64,000 bases of DNA from assembly GCA_944548615.1 (NCBI GenBank), contig OX155960.1, forward strand, positions 15,059,883-15,123,882, written 5' to 3'. Under the pieces are notes generated by a model. That model was given only the letters and a program-made list of their open reading frames with translations, did no database searches and was not told the origin of the DNA. This document shows, piece after piece, positions 1-12,719 of this stretch. The DNA comes from Micropterix aruncella. Its lineage: Eukaryota > Arthropoda > Insecta > Lepidoptera > Micropterigidae. The stretch's first letter is position 1. Each line of letters starts with the position of its first letter. A program made the position numbers and the translations under genes.

Positions 1-44
1 TTATAGCACAATAAAGTTATTCTATTCTATTCTATTCTATTCTA
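1..44 (+). mobile_element. LINE 3' end with (TATTC)n tail
   Basis: An AATAAA signal at 10-15 is followed by about five TATTC repeats. Poly(A) signal plus short tandem tail is the usual 3' end of a CR1/Jockey-type non-LTR retrotransposon. The body lies outside the window. Confidence 0.5.
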
Positions 45-1530
45 AAAGTGATGATGTTTTCAGTCCGAGAAATAAGAAAATGAGATAGTTTTAAACGCCA
101 AGATTCGTTCGGCGCTCATTATATTAAAAATAGATCGACTCCACGAGCGTTAAACAATCAAAAAATATTTTCTGAAGGGACCACTATTCGAAACTTGTAA
201 GCTCGAACAGTGTTATTAAATAGATTTCCTTAATCGGCAGACTATCGTCGGAATACTAAGTCCGCGTATTATCTCTTAATTCGGGTATTAAAGCAATGGT
301 ATTAATAAACCAGCTTTAAACCTAGACTAGTTAGTCGGCGGATTAGAGTGAAAACATTTTTTTCCATATAGTAACACTGTCATATTCGGTTCGTTATGTT
401 GTCAACTTTGCTAGACTCAGGTCTCAGCTGTCATTCGAACTGCGACATAACCTCAATTCACAATACCTCTGTTGCGTCGGCTGCTTGGTTTTAATAAGTA
501 AAATGAAAGAATATTTATGCACTTACTAATTCTTTATTTATTATTAAGGGCAACCATAACCTTGTTCATCAAAAAATAGTTTTATCGATTGACATAGTTT
601 TGTCCAGCTTCTCCGCCGACTCTTTGGATGCAAAGATGGGTACCTAGGTCTGCGCATTCAGCTTGAATCTGAAAGTAAAACGCAATAACATATTACTATA
701 AAGTATAAAAATATATAGAAAGAAACAAATTACAGAGAAACCAACCTTATTACAACCAACTGATTGCCGCGGCGACTTGCAGCTCGGGCTTCACGTATCC
801 ACCTTTTATGTCGCCTCGAACCTCAGGACGTACCATATTCACAATTTTTAGAATACTCACCTTCCAGAAACGATACTTTTTGCGAAATTCCTAATCCGGC
901 AATTTGACATATTATGGGTCGAAGCGCCTTTTGTAAAATTTCGGCTTTCAGAGCCTAAAAACGCGCAAACGTTGACGGTACGAAAATAATTAACTTCATC
1001 CATTTTCTCACGGAATATCACGAATAACGTACGCAAAATCTGAACAAATCGCTGCCGCAAAACACGCAACTGTTCCCCGCTATTCTTGCACTATTCCACC
1101 TCACACCACGGACTAAACTGACAGGAGATAGTCTAGTAGTAATAGTGACGGAATAGCGCTATTCCAGGTTTATTAATGGCACTTTCGTTTATTCCGAGGA
1201 TTACGCGCGTAATAGGAATTAGTCTGGGTTTATTAATAACACTGGAATAGTTTAGTTAATTTGCGTGAAAAACCTGAAATTCAATAAAGAAAATACTGAA
1301 AGACTCACAAAACAGGTACAGGTAGAAGAATATTGATTTTGAAAAGCAGTTTCGCCATCAGGAGTGAGCAACGAAGGAGATTTCGGCATGCAGATGTAAG
1401 ATTTTCGTAAGTTGAAAATAAGTGGCTGGCTGTAAGATATTTAGCTTACAAAGAGCATTAAGGATATGCACTGATTTAAGGTTGCGACAGGTCATTTAAA
1501 CCAGAAAAAGCACGGGAATCTGAAAAATCT
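45..1530. other. AT-rich DNA, no gene seen
   Basis: No convincing coding segment on either strand. The only local structure noticed is a perfect 16-base palindrome GGAATAGCGCTATTCC at about 1151-1166, in a stretch where GGTTTATTAAT-type motifs recur. The ORF on the minus strand at 857-1069 has no recognisable domain. Confidence 0.4.
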
Positions 1531-1860
1531 AATAGTCTTTGAAAATATTCAAAACTATAGAATACTGAGTAATATTTTGAAACCATAGAAAAATAAAAAC
1601 ATTTGAAAATCATTTTAAAATCAAATAGTCTTTGAAAATATTCAAATCTATAGAATACTTAGAAATATTTTGAAACTATAGAAAAATTAAATAATTTGAA
1701 AATCACTTTAAAATCAAATAGTCTTTGAAAATATTCAAAACTATAGAATACTTAGAAATATTTTGAAACCATGGAAAAATTAAAACATTTGAAAATCATT
1801 TTAAAATCAAATAGTCTTGGAAAATATTCAATATTATAGATATTCAATAGTATAGAAGGA
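1531..1860. repeat. 93-bp tandem repeat, ~3.5 copies
   Basis: The motif AATAGTCTTTGAAAATATTC starts at 1531, 1624, 1717 and, with one change and then decay, at 1810. This gives an exact 93-bp period over three full units. The units are very AT-rich and almost identical, so the array is recent or still exchanging. No ORF spans it. Confidence 0.9.
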
Positions 1861-2003
1861 GTTTAAAAAATATTTGAATCTTTAGATTTTTTTATTTTTC
1901 TTTTATTTTAATTTCATTTTATACATTGTACACCTTAATCACCTTGAGCATCACAATAAATAACATCAATCAGTAGAAAATTTGCGTCACATAACACAGC
2001 AGG

Positions 2004-2070
2004 TTAGCTAATATAAAATTAAATTATCTAATATAAAATTAAATTATCTAATATAAAATTAAATTAATTT
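2004..2070. repeat. 20-bp tandem repeat, 3 copies
   Basis: TTATCTAATATAAAATTAAA repeats head to tail three times; degenerate relatives of the same word continue to about 2165. Confidence 0.8.
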
Positions 2071-2230
2071 AAAGAATTTTTTTAATTTTTTTTTTCCTTA
2101 CAGTTATCTAAAATATAAAATTATCAATTATCTAAAATATAAAATTAAATCATGTCATAGAAAATTAAATTTACTTTTAAATAAAATGTACTTAGATTTT
2201 TTTTTCTTTTTATTTATTTTTTCCTTACAA

Positions 2231-2898
2231 TGCTAAGGGGCCCTTGCTGAGTTGGCCACGACGACCCATTCTGTTCAGGGTTGGCCACACATACGGGTCA
2301 ACACCCATCCGGCGGCCTCTACGAATGAAGTGCGAGCCTTGGTAGGACTCTGACCTTAGGGCTAGTTTCCCCTAGGAATCAACCTTCTGGCGCTTCTGGA
2401 AGGTCTGCGCACCGACTAACAGTCACTCTGACTAACAGTCAGGGGAGTCTGGACGCAGTACTGTTTCCTATAGATCGGGGGTGGTTGCGGACCTTACGGC
2501 GACTGCTCTTCAAACGACCATCGACTACCCGATCCTGGGTGAACAGCCGGGCAAAGGATGCCGGGGTCCGCGATAGATTCGGTATACACCGTTTCACCGC
2601 TTCGTAAGGGAGAGGACCGCAAAGGCGACCTCGAACTCGTAACCAATCGAGAGACTGGAGTAATCTGGTCGTAATTGGGAGTAACGGCGTGCATGTAAGC
2701 CCGCTGGGTAACACTCCTGGCTATCTCGCGGTTAAGGCGTTGGCCTCTTACGGGAATGTGGCGGAGCTTGACTGTGGTGGACGTGGCTTGTGGCTTTTGT
2801 CCAAGTCTTCTGCGCTCACTCCAGTGAGATAGAACGACTAATCGTTAAAACTTACTGAGGTGACGGGTTCGCCCGATGTAGTTGACAGCTCTAGTTGA
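2231..2898 (-). mobile_element. Family A interspersed repeat, near full length
   Basis: This ~670-bp unit is the reference copy for the most abundant repeat in the window. I call 'head' the end with GTCGACTAC and GGGCGAACCCGTCACC, and 'tail' the end with GGGCCCATTAG. Here the head lies at 2860-2898 and the tail at 2231. The tail abuts a strand-asymmetric A-rich run (T-rich on this strand) at 2195-2225, as in a retroposon. Long target duplications at two other copies (31412, 56793) also suggest retrotransposition. I cannot assign it to a named family. Confidence 0.7.
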
Positions 2899-3404
2899 CA
2901 CACATGCTCATAGACTAGCATGCTTGGGAGTATGCTTAAAACTAGCATGCTCTTAAACTGTACCTACACATTAGCCTATGTCAAGCATACTTGTTTTAAG
3001 AATACTATTGAATAAGTGTGCTCAAAGCAAATAATTGAAAACACGTGCTAGTTAAACTCATGCTCTCGGCCAAAAGCTGGTTTCAACAGTCCCATCCACA
3101 CATAACTCAAGGTCATAATCCTAATGCTTGCATCGCAGTTGTAGGTACTATTGACAAAGATCACTTGGGTCCATAATTGAATAAATAAAAGAGAAACCCT
3201 CGGAACAATTAATCGATTGTATGTAGAAATGCGAGACGAATATGTCAACGGCTATAAAAACCATTTACTTATGCTTCCGCAGAAATGTGGAGAGCTACTC
3301 CCTAAAATTGAATCGACAATAGCATGTTTATAAGCGAACTCGTTCACACGTGCTCAAGAGTACACCCCCTTCCATGCGTGTTTCCGGTACCTTGCTTGAA
3401 AATC

Positions 3405-4012
3405 AAACAACTATAAATAGGATAGAAAACGAATTTACCGCGTGAAATTTGTAGGACCCGACGTTTCGGTGACGTTGCAGCCGCCGTTGTCTAGGGTAGA
3501 CTAAAGAGCTGTCAGTCCGTTGTTTTGCGGGTAGGCCGCAAACCGCTGCCGCCACTGCGTAGATTATAACGGTGGTGGGGGGCCGGGCTCGGAGCGCGGG
3601 AATTTTTAAAATCCGTCTTGCACACAACACTCACTGTATCCTGTTTTACGTCTTTGCGTTCGGCGTTCGGCGGCGGGAACATTTTAAGAAGAGGGTTCCA
3701 CGTAGAAGAGAGTTTGTAGCCGTCATCTCTATTGAAGTTCGGAGTTCTTCTTATTTCAATGACTTCCCGGATCATGCGAGGAAAGTAGAATTGTTCCTTG
3801 GATAGAACAATGGGATTTTGAAACTGCATCCAGTGGTTACTTCCGCTATCCAATATATGTTCGCAGATCGCCGATTTTTCTCGCTGAACGTTTTTAACAG
3901 CTTTGATGTGTTCTACAAATTTCACGCGGTAAATTCGTTTTCTATCCTATTTATAATGTCAAACAACCGCGATAGTCTTCGATTTTATAATCAAACAACT
4001 GTTGATTTTTGA
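3405..4012 (-). mobile_element. 5'-truncated Penelope-like element with inverted flanks
   Basis: A minus-strand endonuclease fragment is flanked on both sides by the same terminal sequence in opposite orientations: ACCGCGTGAAATTTGT on the left (about 3438-3453) and its complement on the right (about 3914-3930). Both are followed outward by the TTTCTATCCTATTTATA word. Truncated copies with an inverted copy of the terminal repeat at the 5' end are characteristic of Penelope-like elements. The same terminal sequence recurs at 28860-29047, 33225-33325 and 35940-36075. Confidence 0.8.
3512..3925 (-). pseudogene. Penelope-like element, C-terminal GIY-YIG endonuclease fragment
   Basis: The 137-residue reading frame matches the C-terminal third of Penelope-like polyproteins, which join reverse transcriptase to a GIY-YIG nuclease. 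I see EHIKAVKN (2 to 11) and SAICEHILDSGSNHW (18 to 32). Next comes RMIREVIEIRRTPNFNRDDG (48 to 68), containing the conserved Glu of the nuclease core, and then KLSSTWNPLL. The tail is basic and polar, as usual. The N-terminal GIY and YIG strands and the whole reverse transcriptase are missing, and the apparent Met lies at the junction with the inverted terminal repeat. It is a dead fragment, though its frame is unbroken, so the insertion may be fairly young. Confidence 0.8.
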
Positions 4013-4072
4013 CCATACTTTAAATGAGCATGCTCATTTCTAGCAATGTTTTCATATACATGCCACTAAGTG

Positions 4073-4166
4073 GCAATTGCTCAATAATAGCATGCTTCTG
4101 TGTTATTAATGAGCATGTGTGTCAGTACCTTAATAACACAAAAGCATGCTATTATTGACCAATTGC
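4073..4166. repeat. Inverted repeat, ~33-bp arms
   Basis: CAATTGCTCAATAATAGCATGC and onward is mirrored by GCATGCTATTATTGACCAATTG with a loop of about 22 bases. It lies in the right half of the GCATGC-rich element and would form a stable hairpin. Confidence 0.8.
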
Positions 4167-4479
4167 TACTTAATTGTATCGTGTGTATGGAAAACTTGGC
4201 TAGTAATATACATGCCTATTAAAAGTATGCCTAAAAATCAAAAGTTATTAAAATAATAACTAAATAACAGGTAACAAAAATATTTATAATAACAGCCGTT
4301 ATTAATGGTAATAATGATAACAGTTGATAATAATTAAAAATCAATCAGTATTTCGAGCACGCTACCCGAGGCGCGGGTGGAAGGGGAAGTATGCTCTTGA
4401 GCACGTATAAACAGGTTTGCTAATGAGCATGCTAGTGCATGAGCATATTCGGATACCATTTCGCATACATCGAGTATCT

Positions 4480-4635
4480 GCTGTCGTAGTGCACAATCGA
4501 TTGGCTAACGCCGGAGCCAAACTGTCCAGGAGGGCCCGAAAAACGACTCCCAGGGGAACTGACCCATCGGACACAGAGTCCTTCCCAGGCTCGAACTTTT
4601 ACTTGGAGGCTACCGGATGGTTGTTTACCCGTGGG
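4480..4635 (+). mobile_element. Family A tail segment, left part
   Basis: Starts at GTGCACAATCGATTGGCT and runs to CCGTGGG, matching the tail of the copy at 31412-32230. It is interrupted by the hAT-like insertion and resumes at 6153. Confidence 0.75.
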
Positions 4636-4809
4636 TAAAGAATACAATCCTGAGATAACGGGATCCCGGCCGTTTTCTGACCCCGAAAATCTCGGCACTA
4701 CACTTGACTAATCTCGGGATTTTCGGGATTGCCACAAATAGTTTACATTCCGTAGTCCTTTGCGCCTTGACAATGACCTTGCATGGATTATATTAATAGC
4801 ATGTATTAC

Positions 4810-5667
<858 letters not shown>

Positions 5668-6152
5668 TGTATTACATAACGACAAAAAACAACCCTTAGA
5701 TACGCCGTACGATACAATAAGCACATGTACAGCCCTAATAATATGTTTGTCGTAGAACTTAGAATGGAATTCCCGCTCGGAATATTTCAGTACAATACTC
5801 TGCATATGTTGGCAATAAACTACGAAGCAGTCTTGGAAGCCAAACATGGGATGCTTTGATATTTCTCCGATTGTATTTTCGCAATTCTAAATAGTTTTTG
5901 TTTTGTATTTTTTGTTTCTTACAAATGCATAGTTTTTTGTTATGTCTTTTTCCTTTTCTCATATATTGTGTTTTTTTTGTGCAACAAAACAATATTTAAA
6001 ACAGTTTTAAAGAAATTACTCAAGTTTTTTTCATTTGAGCCCAATTAGAAACCATATAGTCTAATCCCGGGATAGCCCCGGGATCCCGCGATTGCGCATT
6101 AAAAATCCCGTAATCCCGGGATTGAAAAACATGCTCGGGATTTTATTCGCTA

Positions 6153-6225
6153 CCCGTGGGTAGGGCCGACCCAATAACACAGCGGGTTATAACGACTCAA
6201 CTGCACGGGGACTATATTCTGAGGT
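6153..6225 (+). mobile_element. Family A tail segment, right part
   Basis: GGGCCGACCC and ACTGCACGGGG continue the tail interrupted at 4635. Similarity fades before the expected GGGCCCATTAG end. Confidence 0.55.
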
Positions 6226-7529
6226 AGCGCTACGATAAAAAGTAGTATGCGCTCGGTAGCCGGCGCGAGCGGGCTTGGAATCTATGCCTGACGCTTCGTC
6301 AATGCTAGTTTTCTATTGGTGGAACCCTACAAAATTGACCTTGCCTATTTTTTCGCTTGTCTGCTTATTTCGGATACTTTTCTGAGGTCTGATGTTGCCT
6401 TAAAATTAATAACATTGGATTAAATGAAAATTTATTTTAATTTAAAAACTCTTACTAAAGCCGTAAGTAGTTATTATCGTGAAACAGCGGTAATTAAATA
6501 AGCATGTTTTCAAATAAAGTATAAAGAATAAAGATTAACCATCTAATACATACGATTTTGACGCAGAATATACTGCGTAGATAACCACATTTTAATCTAA
6601 AAATATATCCTCAGATTGATGATAAATAACCTGACATGTTAACAATATAGCAACGATCTGGCATTGATATTCATAAATACCATTCGATTTATTAATAATT
6701 CACATCTAACTGGTTGATGTGAATTGTTTTGATGAAGATTGGGAAACTGTATTACCGACATATTATTATCTGATTCAGACAATCGAATTTCTTGTCAATG
6801 TCTCAGCATGATCTGCATTCTCGTTCGACTTCTTGATATTTACAATTACACTGTTTACAACTGGAATAGAATGGTGTGTATATATGTAACGGTAATTATA
6901 TGACAAAATTATGTAACATCTTTTTTATATTATTTATATTTTCATGATATTACAGGGTTATATTTTAGGTTTTAGGTACGCGACTCTTTAATATTTTTTA
7001 AAGATTATTTTAATACATTTATATGTACTGATTAAATGCATTTTTTATTTTTTTTTAGTATTTTTGAATTTTTATTATTAGGTATGATTACCTCGTTTTA
7101 TATTTTGTCATTTATGATTATTTAAATACAGTCTATTTGTAAATATCTTTTTATAGATTATAATTAATTAACAAATTTATCTTTTAAATTTTAGTTTGAT
7201 TGTCCAGCTAATAAGGGATTAATAATAAGTATAAGTGTATGCATCCTTTCAAATGCTTTAGGTTGTTTTCTTTACTTAGTTTTCATATATTATGTCTTTT
7301 ACACATATTTATAACATTTTATATTTCCGCCTTAGAAGAGGCTACAGCCGACAGCCAAGTTAGTGACGTTAAAATAGTATCACTGGCAACAGTTTTTGGC
7401 ATGTCATGTTAGCAGTTTTTTGGTAATGGATTTTTGTAGATGACATTTTAATTGTACATGTTGCCCAAATTACTGTAGATTATTGTGAATTACACATCAA
7501 AATTAAATTAAAATAATTAAATTGCCTAC
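6226..7529. other. AT-rich DNA, nothing recognised
   Basis: No coding segment, tandem array or element end that I can support on either strand. Confidence 0.4.
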
Positions 7530-7915
7530 AAAATAAGATCCGTTTTGTTTACAACGTAACCCTGGTAGCCACCCTCCCATTCCGGACGATTTGACCGAAA
7601 ATTACACATTATATTATATTTGACCAAGGAGTTACTGTTTTCGCACGGCTTTCCCGATTCGACCGAATTTAAAGGTGTGTTACCACAGCAACCTCGTCGA
7701 TTACATCTCCAGCGTAAACAATATATAACTTAGTGGATTCTGTACCTCGTATTTATTTATATAGCCGATCATTATCAGTTCGGGTCTGTAAAATAAGGGA
7801 GCGCCTATAGAGTTGAAGTAATCTCAAGAGAGTTTAATTAATTGGAAATATAGTGGGTATGTTATATAGAACATACTAATTCTGGAAGGCTTTGCATTAA
7901 TATTTGTGTATTTGT
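7530..7915. repeat. Diverged direct repeat, copy 1 (LTR-like)
   Basis: The segment is repeated in the same orientation at 9160-9540. Shared words include CCGGA(C/T)GATTTGAC, GAAATATAGTGGG and ATGTTATATAGAACAT. A TATA-like TTATATAG at about 7756 lies upstream of TCAGT at about 7777, the arrangement of an insect TATA/initiator promoter. Long terminal repeats of a non-autonomous element would explain it, but I found neither TG...CA ends nor a primer-binding site. Confidence 0.6.
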
Positions 7916-8084
7916 ACGCAAAAAAGTTTTAACGACAACATATTTGTGGAGCAAAATCTACCTCGAGGGGTTTAGATGAGGAGGACATCACGATGAGGAG
8001 GACATCATCATTATCACGTCAGGTCACCAACAACCTCCGCTGCTTAGAAAACGTACGGTTCCAGATTCACACGGTTATTCGCCA

Positions 8085-8385
8085 GAGTCGATTGGCAAAC
8101 GCCGTACTATGGGCAAACCGCCTAGTGTTGCCCGAAGTCGGTTGAAAGAAAGATCACATATCGTTATACCAGCCTGGGGTGACGGGTTCGCCCGTTGTAG
8201 TCGACACCGTCCAACTGTTGCCTTAAGTGTTCCCACATATTGGAACAACCGATCCCACCTGTCCACGACAAAGCCGTGACAGGGTTCACAGAGTCCTTTC
8301 TAGGTTAGTCTCTCTTCGAGGAGATTACTCTTTGTGCCACTTCGTCAAGGGGTCGTTTGCTATTCTTTTCCCATAGATCCTATGT
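8085..8385 (-). mobile_element. Family A, divergent subfamily (A2), rearranged fragment
   Basis: A short tail piece (CGATTGGCAAACGCC) is followed by an inverted head (GGTGACGGGTTCGCCC, TTGTAGTCGACACCG) and then by tail words such as AGAGTCCTTTCTAGG and TCGAGGAGATTAC. The same head variant occurs at 27880-27955 and 55975-56040, defining subfamily A2. Confidence 0.6.
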
Positions 8386-8679
8386 CCTGATAGCCAAGGT
8401 ATATTTTAATTACCCGAAATTTTGCGTTTGGCATCATAACTTTTTTGTTTGTGGTAGTAATAGCTCGAAATAACTTTGTTGTATTCTGCAATGCATTGTT
8501 GATGCATGCGTTGACTGCATTTTTTAAAATCGGTTTAATTATTTGAGTGGGTGTTCAAGCCCTGGCACTTTTTAAAATCACAATATTTTGCGACCCAGCC
8601 AGAACGTTTTCGTAAAAGTTAGTGAGTGGTTTGATGTAATAAATAAACAATTCACTTGTAAGTATCATAGGTGAGTCTT

Positions 8680-9047
8680 TATTTTATAAGAAATTGTAAT
8701 GTGCGACAACATAAAAAAAATATTTTTTTGCTACGCGCGGATGCGAGGGAAGCCGCCCGGCCGCACGAGCCAGACGAGGCTAGAGACGCGGCGCTGTCTC
8801 TTTCATGTTCCCACACTGTTACAAGGTTGCACGTTTTATATTCTATTCTTTTCAAGTGCTATCTTTGTTTTATTTATTTATTTTATTTTATTATATTGTC
8901 TGTAGGTATCCTAAATACACTTAGACTCGTCAATCTACCTCGTCGTCTATCTGTCTACGTTCATACGTTGTGTTGGCGACCATCCTGGAATTTACTCACG
9001 ACCCACCAGTGGGTCTCGACCCACACTTTGGGAACCGCTGGTCTATA
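8680..9047. mobile_element. hAT-like element, right end
   Basis: The block ends GACCCACACTTTGGGAACCGCTGG at about 9019-9042, preceded by GACCCACCAGTGGGTC, a typical hAT-type terminus. The matching left end was not found, so the left limit is a guess. The ORF across it (8671-9054) resembles no transposase. Confidence 0.4.
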
Positions 9048-9159
9048 TGATTAAATAAATTAGTAGTATTTTCATTAGTAATATATTTTATTGACAAAAA
9101 CACATAAATAAATAACTCCTCAATTTACTGTTAAACATACAATAATTTACAAAGAATGG

Positions 9160-9540
9160 ATCCGCATTATTTACAGCGTAACCCCGGTAAAAACAATTAG
9201 CTATATTCCGGATGATTTGACTGAAAATTACATGCCATGTTTGCCCAACGGAATTATTGTCTCGACCGAGTTGAAAGGTAATTCTGTTGCCGCAAGCAAC
9301 TTAGACGATTACATATTCAGCGTAATCAATGTATAACAAAGTACACAGATTGTGAGCTACATGTGTGTGTATATAACCGATTATTAATAGTTCTCGTCTT
9401 TACAGTAAGCCAGCGTCTGTAAAGTTGAAGCGATCTCGGAGGGATTAATTGATTGGAAATATAGTGGGCATGTTATATAGAACATGCTAATTCTGAGCTA
9501 AGTTTGGCAGGATTAACATTATTATTAGTGTGACTGTAAG
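9160..9540. repeat. Diverged direct repeat, copy 2 (LTR-like)
   Basis: Second copy of the segment at 7530-7915. TATAACC at about 9371 corresponds to the TATA-like site of copy 1. The copies differ by many substitutions and small indels, so the duplication is old. Confidence 0.6.
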
Positions 9541-9644
9541 CTGTAAAGTTTGAAGGACAATATTCTAGTTAACGTATTGATATTTGTCAGTCTGGGTAAA
9601 ACTGATTTCAAAAATTGATTTAAATCTTGTTCAGTTTGTTTTAT

Positions 9645-10003
9645 CAGGTCCTAGCCTATTAAATTGCTGTTTTTTCACACTGGACAATTTAAACTTGTCT
9701 AACTTGGGTTTGAGTTGGAATTTCAAATTCAATTAAATTTTAATTCAAGGAGATGTTATTCTTTGTAAGAATCAGCCGTTTATTTGTCTTTCTGTCTTTT
9801 GTTTTTGCTCAAATATTTTGGTTTGTTCAACCATGGCAAAGTTGAAAATTTGCATTATTTTCGAATATGATATCCTGCGCCGGTGTTTTCTACTACAGCT
9901 GCCGTAATACAGTTACCGTAAATGTGAACTGGTAAAAACTGCAAACAATGATGGAGAAGCTCGTGATTAAATAACCGAGCCTGGTCAATCGCTCATCGCC
10001 ACT
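9645..10003 (+). repeat. Family F interspersed repeat, copy 1
   Basis: A ~350-bp segment ending CCGAGCCTGGTCAATCGCTCATCGCC. It recurs inverted at 41505-41850 and, shorter, at 30575-30800. Shared words include AAAGTTGAAAATTT, CCGGTGTT and GATTAAATAACCGAGCCTG. It has no coding content and I cannot name the family. Confidence 0.75.
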
Positions 10004-10107
10004 GTTTGTTTGTTTGTTTATACTCTTTATTGGGAAGTTTCACAATGGGCGGGTTTATTGTCATATGACAATCTCTTACAACCAACCCTACTTGTGACGT
10101 GTTTATA
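10004..10107 (-). mobile_element. LINE 3' end (CR1/Jockey type), 5'-truncated
   Basis: Read on the minus strand it runs GGTTGTAAGAGATTGTCA, ATAAACCCGCCCATTGTG, AATAAAGAGTA and then a CAAA repeat. The same tail occurs at 51080-51150 and in diverged form at 49505-49597 and 53206-53270. Confidence 0.65.
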
Positions 10108-10139
10108 TGTGTCGCGGAACAACAAACACACACAAAACC

Positions 10140-11795
<1,656 letters not shown>

Positions 11796-12359
11796 TCACT
11801 GATTTTACTGCAAACAGTCGAAAAGTTGCAGGATTTGCATCTGGATGCTCTTGGTCACCCCCCGTACTTGCCAGACCATGCTCCAATAACATTTAATTTT
11901 TCTCGGAATTTAAATAACATTTTATAAGGGAAAAAATAAACTTTGAAGAGTCGGTGAAAAACGCCTTTAAAGCATTTATTGGCTCCTGTCCACGAGAGTT
12001 TTACAGAGCAACTCCCATTACAATAGATAGATATCCAATCTGCATAGATAAAAAGAGCAATATTTCTATTAATTAAATATATACTTTTTTTACAAAGTTT
12101 TGGCCTTAAATTTCCCTTATAAAACAGAAACTTCATAGGTAAAGAATCAATATAATTAAAATATTTATTGTTATCTAAAAGAAACACAAATGGTGAATTT
12201 AATATCTAAGCATGAATTTATTACGGACATGTGAAAGAATTTTAAGGTAGTAAAAACTAAAAATAAAAGCTCTGTGCCATTACAACGTTTTAACAGAAAT
12301 AATATGCATTTTCAAAAACACAAAGCTATTTAATTATGTGGCATTTCTAATAGTAGAAG

Positions 12360-12640
12360 GAAGCTACCCGCAGGGCCAGCATTGAGGGGTATCTATTACT
12401 ACGGGCGTACCAGCCATTCGAGGGAGTTATAACGACATCGTGCCATTCTGTCTCAAGTGGAGTGAAAGTGAAGACTTAATGGACAACACGATCCACAGCC
12501 AACATACGCCAGCAGCCCGTAAGAGTCCAACGCCTTACCGCGACTCACTGGGAAGTGGACTCGGCGAGCCTACCTCATGCCGTTACTGCCAGGTTTGGTC
12601 GAATTCTCGGTCCTCCAGTCTGGTCATAGATTCCTTTTCC
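12360..12640 (+). mobile_element. Family A, diverged fragment
   Basis: GCCCGTAAGAGTCCAACGCC, TTACCGCGA and CCAGTCTGGTCATAG occur in family A order, with a decayed head near 12400-12430 (GGGAGTTATAACGAC). Divergence is higher than in the other copies. Confidence 0.55.
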
Positions 12641-12719
12641 AGGAAAGAAAAATACTACATCATATTAGATATACTGCATTTGCTACATATTAGATATACT
12701 ATCATAATCACTTGACACA

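Larger units (their letters stand above)
2899..4465. mobile_element. Element with GCATGC-rich inverted ends, split by a Penelope-like insertion
   Basis: ATGCTCATAGACTAGCATGCT at 2905-2925 is matched in inverse orientation by 4427-4447 with two changes. The words AGCATGCT, AGTATGC and ATGAGCATG recur in both flanks (2900-3070 and 4020-4450). Family A sequence stops at its left edge and resumes at its right edge, in the same head-to-tail junction form seen intact near 32000. It is therefore probably an insertion of ~1.5 kb. No transposase is seen apart from the nested Penelope piece. Confidence 0.5.

Noticed and set aside
3572..4012. Plus-strand ORFs of 64-77 codons
   Set aside because: Antisense shadows of the Penelope-like endonuclease fragment and its terminal repeats.
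8671..9054. 127-codon plus-strand ORF
   Set aside because: Overlaps a hAT-type terminus and a hydrophobic AT-rich stretch; no transposase motif.
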